Source of the DNA: Gremmenia infestans
Taxonomy: Eukaryota; Ascomycota; Leotiomycetes; Helotiales; Hamatocanthoscyphaceae
Assembly (NCBI GenBank): GCA_032629725.1
Contig: JAFEVB010000002.1
Location: 3,782,001 to 3,846,000, forward strand
DNA: 64,000 nt
Direction: 5' to 3'
Under the pieces are notes generated by a model. It did no database searches and was not told the DNA's origin. It worked only from the letters and a program-made list of their open reading frames with translations. Below are positions 46,725 through 59,413 of this stretch, in pieces. Positions within the stretch are counted from its first letter, which is position 1; each line of letters opens with the position of its first letter. A program made the translations under genes and the position numbers.

Positions 46725-47206
46725 ATGGCAGCAGAACCCACAACCCCAATACGCGTCCCAAAAGCAGCAGCTACATATACACCATCGACGCAAGATCCCG
46801 ATCTAAGACATCAGATAAACACCATTTTATTAAAAGACGGGCATATTTCAAAGTAACCCCCCGCCCCCTCCCTCATTCCCACACCACCCTACCCTACCCA
46901 AGCACCCTAACTAACAACCTCCTTCCCCCGCCCCACAGAATCCAAGAAACTCTCCTCCATACCCTCAACACGTCCCCCACAAACTGGCCGACGCTAATCC
47001 AGACACACGCCCTCACCCTACTACGCTCCGGCGATATCACAACCTTCCCCCAGCTGATGAGCCGTGTGCTGGAGGATATCAAGAAAGATGTCAAGGTAGA
47101 GGATGGGAATGGGAGTGTGGGTTTGGGAGTTCCGAAGGGGGTCGTAGAGGAGGGACTGAGGATTACGAGGGAGTGTTTGGATGGGGTTGTTGAGGTTGGG
47201 GAATAA
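46725..47206 (+). CDS. Small conserved fungal protein, two exons, 131 aa
   Basis: Exons 46725-46852 and 46939-47206. The 86-nt intron has donor GTAACC, branch CTAACTAAC and acceptor CACAG. The split codon is restored as Lys and the total is 131 residues. The N-terminus reads MAAEPTTPIRVPKAAATYTP, then DPDLRHQINTILLKDGHISK; exon 2 gives IQETLLHTLNTSPTNWPTLI, LTLLRSGDITTFPQLMSRVL and a C-terminal helix-like VVEEGLRITRECLDGVVEV. I remember highly similar short proteins from other ascomycetes (RVPKAA, LRHQIN, LKDGH and NWPTLIQ are their conserved words) but no assigned function. It appears soluble, helical, without signal or membrane segment. Neither exon forms a long open frame, so the gene is easily overlooked. 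Confidence 0.87.
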
Positions 47207-47795
47207 GGGGGACTGAGATATCTGAGGTATAGGGAGCAGGAAAGAAGGGGAGCTGGGCAGAAGAGGGTTGAGGGGTTTACTGGACTTTGAGGTGGATGGA
47301 GGATGTGTTTGCGTAGCACTCATTGTCGCCTACGAGCTAGGGGAACTGGCTGGGAGAAAGGCATTGATCGAGCGTGTGAAGTGGTTTTGATTATACAAGC
47401 GTGGGAAATATATTAAGAATCGTTGACTTCGGAATGGGCTTGTTTAGGAGCATTGATGACTTGCATATCTAAGGGTTAGCATAACATATGAAGGCGTTTA
47501 AGGGATAAGCACTACTTTGCACCAAAATCACTTATTACATTGCAAGCCAGCTTTTGTAGGGAAAAATTCTTGGACTATCTATGATGAGGCACACCGAAGA
47601 TGAATTGCAATCTCTTGAGTGAGAAATACCCGCCCCGCTGCAAGCAAGCGAGCGGGCAAAATGATCTTGAACCACCACACAAGACCTTTCCGACTCCGAA
47701 GCCAAAGTTGTTCCAGATGGCAACTATTTCCATCCAGGATCTATGATTCTCGATGTGCATGCATGAGGTATGAGAAAGGAAAATAAATTACAGAT
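47207..47795. other. Intergenic region between convergent genes
   Basis: No gene seen; it contains the 3' regions of the small protein gene and CDC48. Confidence 0.5.
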
Positions 47796-50547
47796 TTAGT
47801 CATAAAGACTATCGTCATTTCCAGCCTCTCCAAATCCACCAGCTCCACCAGCTGCCTCGGCCGCTGTCTCGCCCGCCTCGGGGAATTTGAAGAAAGCACC
47901 GGGTCCAGAGTTCTTCATGCTTTGAGAAAAGGCCTCATATCGGCGAATTTCAACGTCAGTGACTGATCGTCTGGCAGAAGACATAGCCTCTTCGAAATGA
48001 GCCTTGGTAAGCTGAGGAACTGGGTCCTCAGCATCATCGTCCTCCATATCAACATCCTCACCGGCAGCCTCACGAGCCTTGCGTCGCTCGATGTCGGTGG
48101 AAATGGCCTCCTTGATGGCGAGCTTGACCGCACGTTGAGTGATGAAGCCCAAATCGGCACCAGAGAAACCGTGGGTGCGGGAAGCGATGAAGTCAAGGTC
48201 GACATCATCTGCAACTGGCGTCTTTCGGAGTTGCGCCTTGAGAATACCGGCACGAGATGACTCGTTGGGAAGAGGAACGTAGACGAGGGTGTCAAGACGT
48301 CCAGGTCTGCAAAGAGCATTGTCAAGTTGCTCAGGTCTGTTGGTGGCACCAATAACGAAAACGTTCTTCTTGGATGTCATACCGTCCATTTCTACAAAAA
48401 GTTAGCATCCATTAAAGATAGAATTTGGGCATGTTAGCTTACCAGTCAGAAGTTGGTTGACAACACGATCTGAAGCGCCGCCAGCATCTCCATTTGATCC
48501 ACCTCGTGACTTGGCAATAGAATCTAATTCATCCAAGAACACAACACAAGGAGCAGCGGCTCTAGCTTTGTCGAAAATATCTCTAATGTTGCTCTCGGAC
48601 TCACCGAACCACATGCTCAACAACTCAGGACCCTTGATGGAAATGAAATTGGCCGAGCACTCATTGGCAACAGCCTTGGCGAGCAAAGTCTTACCAGTAC
48701 CTGGTGGACCATAGAAGAGTACACCACGGGATGGAGAGAGACCAAACTTGAGGAACTTCTCGGGGTGGTCGACGGGGTACTGCACGCTCTCGATAAGCTC
48801 GCGCTTGACATCTTCGAGTCCTCCAATATCGTCCCAGCGAACGTTAGGAGTTTCGACAACTGCAACCTCGCGAAGAGCAGATGGGTTGGAGACACCAAGG
48901 GCAAAGCGGAAATTTTCCATGGTAACACCCAAAGAGTCCAAAACCTCGGCATCAATAGTATCCTCATCGAGATCAATAAGATCCATCTTCTCACGAATTT
49001 GTTGCATGGCGGCTTCAGAGCAGAGGGACGCAACATCAGAACCGACATAACCGTGAGTCTCCGAAGCAATTTGCTCGAGATCGACATCCTCACCCAGCTT
49101 CATGTTCTTGGTGTGGATTTGGAGGATCTCAAGACGGCCAGTTGGGTCAGGAATACCGATATCAACCTCACGATCGAAACGACCAAAACGACGAAGGGCA
49201 GGGTCGATAGAGTTAGGTCTATTGGTAGCGGCCATTACAACGACATTTGATCTAGACTTCATGCCGTCCATAAGGGTAAGAAGTTGCGAAACGACACGGC
49301 GCTCAACCTCTCCGTTCGTCTTGTCACGCTTGGGGGCGATGGAATCGATCTCATCGATGAAAATGATCGCGGGGGAATTCTTCTCCGCTTCCTCGAATGC
49401 CTTTCGGAGATTCGATTCAGACTCACCAGCCATCTTCGACATGATTTCGGGACCGTTGATCAGGAAGAAGAACGCACCGGTCTCGTTTGCCACAGCCCTA
49501 GCCATGAGTGTCTTACCGGTACCGGGGGGGCCGAACATGAGAACACCACGGGGAGGCTTGATACCGATGGACTTGAAGAGCTGAGGATGTCTCAAAGGAA
49601 GCTCAACCATCTCTCGGATCTGTGCCATCTGTTTCCGACATCCTCCAATATCATCGTAGCCAACTTCGTTGAGGTTACCCTCCTCGTCCTCACGCTGGAT
49701 CGGTTCTCCTTCGCAGTGAATGACGGTGTCTTGAGCAACGATTCCGTACTCTGGGGGGTCTACCTCAACAACTTTGAATTCCACTTGTCTCATACCACCA
49801 CGGACTGTGAAAAGGTCGCCTTGTCGAACAGGTCGGTAGGCTTCACGGAAATATGGGGCGAGGAAAACATCAAAGAGGGAGCCGGTGAGGCCCTCGACGG
49901 TATCGGCAATAGGAAGGACTGCGATGCGCTTGGCCTATATAGCTTGTTAGCACATGTCGTATCGTATGTGACAATGGGTTTACTTACATATTTGATGTCA
50001 GGGCATGCGTGAACAGTTACGATATCTCCGTGCTTGACGCGGAGGTTATGTCTAACCACACGGTTCATACGTGCACTTCCGTCATCCAATTCATCATCAG
50101 CAAGAACGATGAGAACTGTGTCCTTGCGCTTCTTTCCCTTGACCAAGACTGTATCTCCACGGAAAAGCTGTAATGTCTCCATGGTATTGTTCGACAGGGC
50201 GATAACGGAGTTGTCATCATTAACGGCATCCGTAACCCTATTGCCACCTGGTCAGTTTGTGAAGTGGAGGTTGCGGATATTGAATGTACTCACATCAACG
50301 AATTTGGCTTCTTTTTCTTCTTTAGGATCGCAGTCGCCGTGTCATCGGCCTTGATGGGAAGTTAGTATTCAAGCTGCGAGGCTTGGAATCAGTGGCGATG
50401 GAACTTACTGCCTTGTGCTCAGCACCAGAAGCATCACTGCAAGATCGGTCAGTCACCGTATCGGAGGGAAGCTTGTGGAGATGAGGGCATAGCTTACTTG
50501 AGGTTGACCTTCTTCTTGTGCTCGACATGGTCCGGCTCAGCAGACAT
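47796..50547 (-). CDS. CDC48: AAA ATPase CDC48 / p97, 823 aa
   Basis: Six exons: 50547-50498, 50436-50409, 50349-50294, 50237-49988, 49934-48443 and 48391-47796. Three very short first exons encode MSAEPDHVEHKKKVNLNDAS and the following 25 residues. The product has 823 residues, the normal length. The N domain is at about 35-205. D1 has Walker A GPPGTGKT at 263-270 and Walker B IIFIDEID at 318-325; D2 has Walker A GPPGTGKT at 537-544 and CVVFLDELDS. The last exon begins EMDGMTSKKNVFVIGATNRP with the D2 arginine-finger region, and the C-terminus is GNDDSLYD, the short acidic aromatic tail that binds cofactors. CDC48 is a hexameric unfoldase for ubiquitylated proteins in ER-associated degradation, mitochondria and chromatin. 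A PACE-like GGTGGCAAG lies 680 bp upstream at 51226 (plus strand). Confidence 0.98.
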
Positions 50548-53500
50548 TTTGAGTACTATTTAGTTCTGGGGTCTCAACGACAGAGTTATGCTTGGGCGTT
50601 TGCTCGTCAGTTATGGCTGCCAGGAGATGGCAGTAGTTGTAGAAAAGTGTCTCCGCGTGTATCTACGAGACGAAAAGCGTTGTGTAGAAAGGGATTATTT
50701 GATGAGGAGGAAGTTCTTGAATGGAGATGGACGTGGAGGTTGTAGTTTGGAAATGTCGAGTTGAGCAGCTCAGGAACCGAACAGCATGGAAGCTGGACGT
50801 TTTAGCGTGGATTTGTATTTAGCGCAGAACCTTATCGAAAGATTGCTGTCATCATCAGGCAGAAGAGGCAACGAATACTTTCACCAAGGTTGCTAGAAAC
50901 GTCTGAAGAATGCATGCACCTAGGTACGGAGTAATATTCTGACACAGCAATAACCATCTCAATGAAGTGGCACATCATTTACCATCATCGGAACGACGAC
51001 AAATTTGTATTTCTTAAATTATACCTTGTATTTCTTTTTCGATCTATTGCGTGAGTCGCAACTTCCTCAACAGCGAGTCATGGGACTTGTTGAAATCAAT
51101 AACCGCAATGCTATGTCTATAATATCTACAGTGTCTATAATGCAACCTTGTTCCCGCGAAATTTGGTCCGTCCCAAACACGGAGAACTATGTGGCGATTT
51201 ATCAACCGCACCTTGTCTTAACAAAGGTGGCAAGTCAGGAGCCTCGTTCAAATGATTGTACATATCCCAGCCCTCTCATCCTGCACTTCAATTCCAGAAG
51301 ACTATCCATGTCCTAGTCGACCTAACACATATGGAGATTCAATGTTCCCCTCTTCTGCCCACCCCAAGCTTCCGTCCAAGGTCAATAAAGCAAAACCAAC
51401 CCAGTCCAGTTCCAAGTTCTCTGACAAGGAGACGGCAGCTTTACGCTCCGCATGTGGTATATAAAAAGCTGGTTTCTAAAATCGAGGATAGTCCGATAGT
51501 CCGAAAAGGAAGAGCAAGTGCTATTTCCTGAAAACCTCCAGTCATCCTCCCCTCTCTCGAATATATCCCTATCCCAATACAGCATAGGAAAAGCTGTGTT
51601 GGGTGTCCAACGTCCATTATGTCGTTGCAAACCGCTTCGCCACCAATCCCTCGAGCCGTCTGCGAAGTCGACATCCGGCTGGAAACGGCGTTGTCAAATT
51701 ACAATGTAGCAGAAGCTTTAAACTTTTGGCCACGTCCCAAGTTTTTGTCTCCACCCAACAAAACCATTGCCCGACTTATCAGCCACGGGCAAGCAATCCA
51801 GCATGCCACGCATATCCGGCGCCTGCTGGATATGCATCTCCATCATCTCCCTGGTCAGAACCGCCATGCCCGTAGAAATGGTAGCCGTGGCAATGCGCTC
51901 GTGGCGGTGGTTGTGGGGTAGCCAGGTGGTATTGAGCCACGATGACAGGTTCTGGATTGAGTGGAAGGAGGAGAGGATGTGATTGTGAGATGAGCTATCG
52001 ATGGAGCTGTGGGAAATATTAGGAGAGGTCCTCGGGGTGGAGGAGTTGAACGTACCTTAAGGTTGAAGTAGAGGAATAAGAGCCAGTTTTAACAATCCGT
52101 GACATGTTGCTAGTCATTCCAATGTTAACTCGAGCAGAAAGTTCGGTCTCTGTGTGAGGTATTGTTGATTCGCGCTTTAACTAGCAAACGTGGGTCTTTG
52201 ACGCGAGGCTGAGGATGAGGATGAGGTTTAAGATCTGTCCTGAACCGCTATAAGCTCTACAAGTGAGTTAGGTAGCAAGTGAAGAGGGGTAGCAAGTCTT
52301 GTTGCTTTTAAGCATTCATCCCTTTGCACCTAGAGTGGATCTCGTACGCCTATGATGTAGTTTTTTCATCAACCTGGCGTAGAGACAGGCTGAATTGCAC
52401 AGCCTGCGACCAGTACTCCTGCGCTGGCTACATCGTGAGTCGCTCAGCGGCACGAATAGCGAAAGCCGGTGGCTTAGAAATTGTGATTGAAATCTCTGCT
52501 TTGCAGATGGCTTTCTTCTCTTACCATAACTGCGATTGTGTGGGTTCATCACAGTCGGGTTTGCATTGCTGTTGGACATCACCAGCAGTGGTAAGAAGGA
52601 GTGAGTGCCAGTGGTGTGCGGAGCGCTGAATTGCGGGAATTACTCTAGCGGCCAGCGTATCACCTGCGCTGATCATTTAAAACTTTTCAATAATTCAACA
52701 CTTCCAGCCGCACGAAAATGTCAGCAAAAGGGCATATGAACATGAGTATCCATGTTTAATACGAGATCTTCTTTATCTTGCCGCAGAATGTTGCCTTCTG
52801 CCCCCACGCTTGGATGCCTTAGCTAGCTAGCATGAGTTGAGGTATCAAACGAAGCTCTTCACAGCCTCGTCTCAAGTACTCCGTATTGCTTAATAGAGAG
52901 CAAGCAGTAAGTAATAGCGAAGCTCCATTTCAGAACTTAGTGACAACTAGAATATCCATCGCTTAAAGCGCAAGTTCATCAAAGCTGCTCTTTGCTGGTG
53001 TATTTGGATATCTCATACGGAGGTAGCGTATTAGTGTTGTGTTCCAAAGTCTAGTTGGCTATTCCCCTGGTATTCCGGACTAAGATGCGGTTCCTTTCTA
53101 CCAATGAATTACACAACAGCACTTTACAGTCGTACAGTATTCATGGTGTTCTTTGACGTCTAAGACTTTCTCAATAATTTTTTTCTACCAATTCCATAAA
53201 TGTTGCTCTATTGTTTTTTACTCTTGATGCGGAAGGGGAAGAAGTTTGTATTATACGGAGACTTTGAGGTATGGAGCAAGCCTCATCATGATGGCCGAGT
53301 AAAGGGCCGGCTTTCGAAAGCTGTTTTAACGCATGAGGCATTTGAGTTGGTGTCTCAAGCAAAGATAATGAAGAGCTCGTCGAACTCTCCACATATCTCC
53401 GGCATTACAAGACTGTACTATCCCCGCGGGTTGTAGAACACTCTCATATCCAGCACTACCCTTTCGCCAACTATGTCAAAAAACACGAACCATCAAAGGT

Positions 53501-54097
53501 GCTAACCTTCCCCAATTAGACTGCACAATAGAAGAAATGAAAAAGCAAACACTCATCCCATACCCTACATGCATAACACAGCCCCCATTGTGTCGCCGCA
53601 CATCACCGCACCAACCACAACCCTTCATTCAGGTACAACCACACCACCACGAATATGCAGTGCTCTGGGATGCAAGGGGGTTGAAAAAGGGCGTTCACAT
53701 CGCGATTTGCAACAAAGTCTTGAAAAGGAAATATGGATACATGTGATTGGTGTTAAAGTGTTGGGTCATGTGTAGGGCGCGATTATCGATTTTACTCGTG
53801 ACAGACATCGAATCAGATCGTACTGGGGCTCGTCTTAGATAGGTTCATTATACTGACTGAGAAATGTCATCATAATATCTACTAAGTATTATTTTATGCC
53901 CAGAAATCGAGCCTTAAGAACAGTCGGAAATAACTACCTACCTAATTACGAAATGCGGCAAAGCAAAACAGGTCAGGATCACGAGATAACGCGTTTTAGT
54001 CTCCAGGCTCCCATTTCTACCTCTTCCCGTAACATGAACTCCGTATCCTTCTTCTGAGCTCACGTATAACATCAGCCTCTGAAGCATTAACCAGAAG
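50548..54097. other. 3.5-kb gene-free stretch between divergent genes
   Basis: No gene supported on either strand; open frames are at most about 100 codons, overlap each other in several frames and show no family pattern. The CDC48 promoter is at the left end: no ATG on the CDC48 sense strand for 236 nt above the start. The F-box gene promoter is at the right end. Confidence 0.45.
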
Positions 54098-56115
54098 ATG
54101 GCAACAAGAAGGAGTACCCGGGGTCAAAATCTTCCAACTCGAGAAGACGTTAATGATAAGCAAGATGCACCTCCCAAAGCTGTTGTGAGCAAAAAGGAGA
54201 AACCTCAAAAACCAGCAGGGAAAACGACAAGACAAAAACCAACTACACTCAAGGGCATAGCATCAACATCTCAGCCTCAATCCAACCCAATCAACCCCAA
54301 AGTCATGAAATCGGCTCTGCCAGTGCCGCCAGAAGTCTTACGCATGATCCTGGACAATCTCAAAGACCCAGCAACCATAAGTAAATTAGGCCGGGTCAAC
54401 AAGATTTTCCATGCTCTCATGATGCCCATACTCTACCACCGCATCGCCGTCGCGGCCATGTTCCACGCGCACATTCCCAAGCTTATACGTGTACTGGAGC
54501 CGCTTCTTTCCATAGCGCAGAAGAAGCAGTTGAAGAAGGAAGGCAAATACAAAGGCCAGCAGGAGCGATACCCAACCGGCCTTGATGAGAAAGCAAAGCC
54601 CATTTGTGCAGGCTATGTAAGACAATTGGTTGTTGGCGTCGCGGATCCGGGGAGAAAGCACAAGTATATTGTTGTCAGATACGTCGAGGAGGCGTTTAAG
54701 AATATGCATAATTTAGAGATTGTGGAAACTAGGGTGTTGGCCAAGTAAGTGCTTTCTTACAAGTATTGCCTTGTCGCATCTACGCTCATTGGATACATGT
54801 GGTGTAGGTGAGCTTCACTAATGCTACTTGTAGGTCCATCAGTCAGAGCCTAGCCTCATTTGCACACTTGAAAGCCCTGAGTCTGCTCACAGATGATGCC
54901 GAGCCAGAAGACATAAAGCCACTGGCTCAGATCAAAAATCTAAAGCATTTCCGCTTGCGAGACTATGGCTGCTATACTTTGGAGCACATTGTTATTCAGT
55001 CCATGCTCCGGAACTCGAGGTCAACGCTTCAAAGTCTAGCGATCGAGACAAACGCGTACGCCTGCCAATTCTTTAGAGACTGGGAGAAGAACTTGAAGGC
55101 CTCAAGGGAAGAGAATGGTGAAGGCATAAGTGAACAGGGACATGACTTCACCGCCTTGAAGTCTTTGACTCTTTCCGGCGTGCAAATCGATGAGAGTTTC
55201 ATCAAGGAGTTTCAAAAGGCCATTGACTTTACCGGGCTGCGTGAACTTAATCTCGCAAGTTTGTGTGATACCAGTTGCCTCTTCTTTCCTCATCTCACCA
55301 GCATAGCCACCTCATATCAAGGCACAAAAGATACCCCGCTAAGCCTGCGAAGTCTGACCCTCCGCATGTCTGAAGATCACTCTCAACACGGTAACACCAC
55401 ATTCGAAGCCAAATGCCGCTTCATTTCCTCCTTCAACACCCTGACGACTCTGGAGCTCCCAAATTATGGACAATACCCATCCAACACCATCGCCAACCCA
55501 GGACTCACAGACACGTTACTGCAGGCAATTCTCAAACACAAGAACCTGACGACCCTAAAGATATCTTACACGGGCCGAACAGTCGGTTTCGAGACCCCGT
55601 ACCTGAGCGCGAAGACTGTGGGGGCCATTATAGACGGCCTGCCTCTGTTACAGGAATTCGAGTTCGCGCCAGATGAAGCCCAGATGGATGCAATCAGCCA
55701 AGCCCTTCTCCGCGGCAGCAATCTACAATCCATAACCTGCTTCCCGCACTCCAGCTGGGGGATCCACCCCCCGCCAGCCGACCCCGGTGCCAACATCATC
55801 TCCAGCATTCTGCTAGCCTTCCTATCAATTCCCCAGCTCAACCTCACCTCTCCTTCGCCTTCCACAAATGGCAAATTTGTCTGGGAAGACCACTATAAAC
55901 TCAAGCGCGTCTCGGTAATATACAAGATGTGGGACGTGGGGTCGGGATTCGGGAAACGAGCAAAAGGAGAGCAGCGTCCGGAAAAGATTCAAGCGGGTGC
56001 AGCTGATGGAGGGCGCGAAGTCTGGTATCGCGGTGTCACGGGGCCGCAGCGTATTCATGTTGGGTTTGATCCGGAGTTTGAGTGGGCAGATAAAGTCGAT
56101 AGGGAGATGCAGTAG
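54098..56115 (+). CDS. F-box-like protein with leucine-rich repeat-like body, 642 aa
   Basis: Two exons, 54098-54744 and 54834-56115, joined at AK-SISQSL; 642 residues. The first 70 residues are basic and low-complexity (RRSTRGQ, KKEKPQKPAGK). Residues about 72-112 (SALPVPPEVLRMILDNLKDP, then LGRVNKIFHALMMPILY) form an F-box-like helix set. The rest has repeated leucine-patterned units such as LKALSLLTDD, LKHFRLRDYG, LKSLTLSGVQ, LRELNLASL and LTTLKISYTG at intervals of about 25-60 residues, as in irregular fungal LRRs. Such proteins serve as substrate receptors in SCF ubiquitin ligases. The substrate cannot be read from sequence. An acceptor at 54833 (TTGTAG) was chosen over an upstream TGTAG because only it keeps the leucine pattern in frame. 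Confidence 0.86.
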
Positions 56116-56795
56116 AGCATATCATTTGAGAGTGGTACATGTTTGTATTTGTTACATATGGGTACGGCAAGGGTCCAAGGAATTATGGGATGTTAGAATA
56201 GACGAAGCTTTTTGTTAGGGAAAAAGATAAATGTATTTGGTCTTGTGATATAGAGCGGCGAGGAAGAAATTAAATACAGTATTATCGTGTGAAATGTCTT
56301 ATATCCCACGAGAGGTCTAGGAGTCAGTATCCAAAAATCAGTACATTGGCCCATTCGTATGACTCCAAGCCTGTGATTATTTAATGAGAATACTGTAACC
56401 TTTCAACGTACCTCCTAAAGATATCTCTTACACGATGAGAAGACGGAAGCAAAAGCTTGAGGCTGAAAAGTAGAACAGTCACGTGTATCATATTGATTGC
56501 GATTCCGGGTTTATCATCCGGAATCGGATCATGGAGAAGGAAAATATCACCCGCCTTTAAGTACCGAGGGTCACATATATAAGTGATGTCTTCGGTATGT
56601 CTTCGGTATAAAGCACCATTGCCCACTTCTTCATTTTCAGCTTGAAAGGACTATGTACATACAGAGCCACGACCCAATCTATCCCTATCGTTTCATTATT
56701 AGGAAAAAAAGTGTTGTGTTACATAGGTCACCTCCCCTCTTTTTGCGCCAGCCATCTTCCGTCCTTCTATCCCAGGTAACCAACCCCCTCTTTAT
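56116..56795. other. Intergenic region between convergent genes
   Basis: No gene seen; short direct repeat TATGTCTTCGG at about 56584-56608. Confidence 0.5.
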
Positions 56796-58659
56796 CTACT
56801 CCCGGGAGACATCACGGCCGAAAGCCTTGGACTTTAGCCAGTCGAGAACGACTAAGACCCGGTTGCGTGCTGGTGGGTGGTGAGTAACATGAAATGTGAA
56901 ATGTGAGGGGGAGATGAGGATGAGGGAAACTTACTGCTGAAACACATGCTCAAATACGCGCTTCTCCAGAACAGATATGTCAGTCCACCACCCGTAGCAA
57001 AGTTTCCATTCAACCAGCTGACATCAGCCACAGCTCTCTCACTGCCGATATAAGCCAAAGATCCTTGATGCGTGTAATGGAAAGGTTTTAGATCCTTGAT
57101 TCTCCGCAATTTCTTCTCGTGGGACTCGATCGCAACCGCAATCTCTCCGGAATTACCAGGCTTCAAGTTGAGGCTAGAGCTCAAATCATGGATCTGATGC
57201 TCAATAGCCTCGCTCTTCGCCATGGTGTTGAAGAGGCGTGCAAGGAAAGCCCCTTCTTGCGAAGCTACCTGAGCCGTTGGCGCGTAACCGGCAACGGCGC
57301 AGTCACCAGTTGCCCAGATATCCTTGGTACCTTGGACGACAAGGTATTCGTTGACGGCAAGACCTCTCCGCGAGTCCTTTTGCGCTGGGATTTGGGTCAT
57401 GAGATCCTTGACCACAGGACGGACCGCATTTCCGGTTGCCCAGACTAGCAAGCCGTATGGCATGACCTCAATGCTCTTCTTTCCATCAGGACCAGTGGCC
57501 TCTGCTTCTACGGTCTTATCGGTCACTTTCTTCACAGCTGTTTTGGTCTTGATTGTGATCTTCTCTTCCTTGAAGGTCGATTCGGTGTATTCGATCAACT
57601 GCTTGGAGAACATGGGCAAAACGTTCGGGAGAGCCTCGATGAGAGTCACCTTGAACTTGTCGCTGATTTCAGGAACCCACTTCTTGATGTCCTGGTCGAA
57701 GAAATCCTGGAGCTCGCCGGCGAATTCGACACCAGTTGGGCCCCCACCGACAACAACCATGTGAAGCAGGCGCTCAACTTCTTCTGGGCTTTGGTCCTTG
57801 AAAGTTGCAGTCTCTACGCAGTCCATGATCTTCTTTCGGATTTGTTGGGCATCTCCAATCTCCTTCAAGAAGCACGAGTGCTCTTTCACACCAGGGATAC
57901 CGAAAGTAGCATTCTCAGCACCCACGCTGACAACAAGCATATCGTAAGAAACTTCCGTCTTGTTCGAAGCACCCTTAATGTCAGAATTATCATCTATCAT
58001 TACTGTCTTCCTCTCCGGGTCAATCTTAGTGGCTTCCGCTTCATAGAACTTGACCGCGGCTTTCTTATGTCTCGTTATACTTCGGATGGGCTCCATAATG
58101 GATCGATGCTCGACTGTGCCCGTTGTACATGATGGCAAGAGAGGTGTGAAGAGGAAGTAATTTCGGGGGGAGATAACAATGACATTGTAGTTTTCTGTGT
58201 CGAGTTTTTTGAGGAGTGAGACCGCACCCCACCCAGTACCTGCGAAAGCTATTAGAAAAATTCACAAGATATCCAATGGCTATATCTACCTAGAATGACA
58301 AGGTTTTTCTTGGATGGATCTGGCTCAAATTGCTCATCGGGATGGCGAAGCTCCCAAACACCGTGAGCTAGATAAGCACTCCCCCCAATAACTGAGAGGT
58401 ATGTAAGGCGCCAGAGGTATGTAAAGTAGCGAAATCTTCGAGGCTTCTTTGCAGGCGCAGGCGCAGTATCAGCGTATGTGCGGCGGAACATCTGCTGGAG
58501 TTTGCTCTTGTCGAGGGTGACTCTAGAGCTCGGCCGGGCGGCTCGTGTAAGTAAAGACCGCGAAGATGTCGCAAAGGTTCTGCGAGTGGCAGCAGTTGCT
58601 GTGCGCATGCCAATTGATGAGGCTGGGAGCCTCATCATTGCTCTAGTTGTTACCGCCAT
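56796..58659 (-). CDS. External alternative NADH:ubiquinone oxidoreductase (NDH-2), 582 aa
   Basis: Three exons: 58659-58290, 58239-56935 and 56869-56796; 582 residues. The N-terminus is Arg/Ser/Thr/Ala-rich without acids until about residue 50 (mitochondrial targeting), then a hydrophobic stretch near 86-105. Two dinucleotide folds follow: VILGTGWGAVSLLKKL (GxGxxG-type, residues 121-136, across the first intron) for FAD and MVVVGGGPTGVEFAGEL at 284-300 for NADH. IWATGDCA binds the flavin. The C-terminus has LNGNFATGGGLTYLFWRSAYLS and, in the last exon, LDWLKSKAFGRDVSRE, the membrane-anchoring end typical of the family. The enzyme passes electrons from NADH to ubiquinone without pumping protons. 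No EF-hand insert is present, unlike the calcium-regulated fungal NDE1. The transit peptide plus helix favours the NDE (external) type; NDI is the alternative. Confidence 0.95.
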
Positions 58660-59413
58660 GCTCCAGAATGGAGTCAGGATGAGGGAAGAGGTAGGAATGG
58701 AGAGGAGAGAGAGTGTTGATGAGGCTTTTCAAAATTTCTACAACTGAAGCTTAGCTCGGGGGTAGGGATCTGGCCGATTGGCCTTTTAGATAAGAATTTC
58801 GGGGCGAGAAAATGCCGTCAACCTCCAAAACAGGCAATTTGCGTTCAAAACAGGCAATATGCGCGTGGGATTTACTGTAATAATTATTTACTAAGATAAT
58901 TAGCCAATACCCGACGGCGACAACTGATGAAATTACCTACGTAAATTAGATAGGTAATTTATGTATCTTATGCTGGTATAATCGGGGATATACGCTCCAT
59001 AAAAGGTAAGTAAGTACAACTCTACCTTTGAGAATTACCGGTAATTAGCCGATAATCACAGTGCCTTCTTTCAAGCTGCGAGAGATTCGCTTTATGAGCC
59101 TCTTAAAACCTGATCCCATTCCCCAAGTCTTTGTTAACTCTTACATTTCCATATGCGCCGCAAGGATGACAATTGTGCTATACCCGGATTGGGACTGGCA
59201 AATATTGCCAACAGCTCCTTTGCTCCGTGACATCTCTCTGCCTCATTAGCTCAGCCCGGGCTTTCCCGCTGGACCTTCACGCAATAATCCAGCGGCTAAA
59301 CCTATTGACAGAAGTACATATCAGACGTTCCTTTCACCCAGACATTATCAAAAGTAAGGGGCTGCGATCACGCTTTGATGGAGCTTTCTGGGAAACAATA
59401 TCTAGCGCTGTAC
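58660..59413. other. Intergenic region upstream of the NADH dehydrogenase
   Basis: No gene seen. AT-rich at 58870-59060 with repeated TTACCTA-like words. It holds the promoter of the NADH dehydrogenase and the 3' region of the acetyltransferase gene. Confidence 0.5.
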
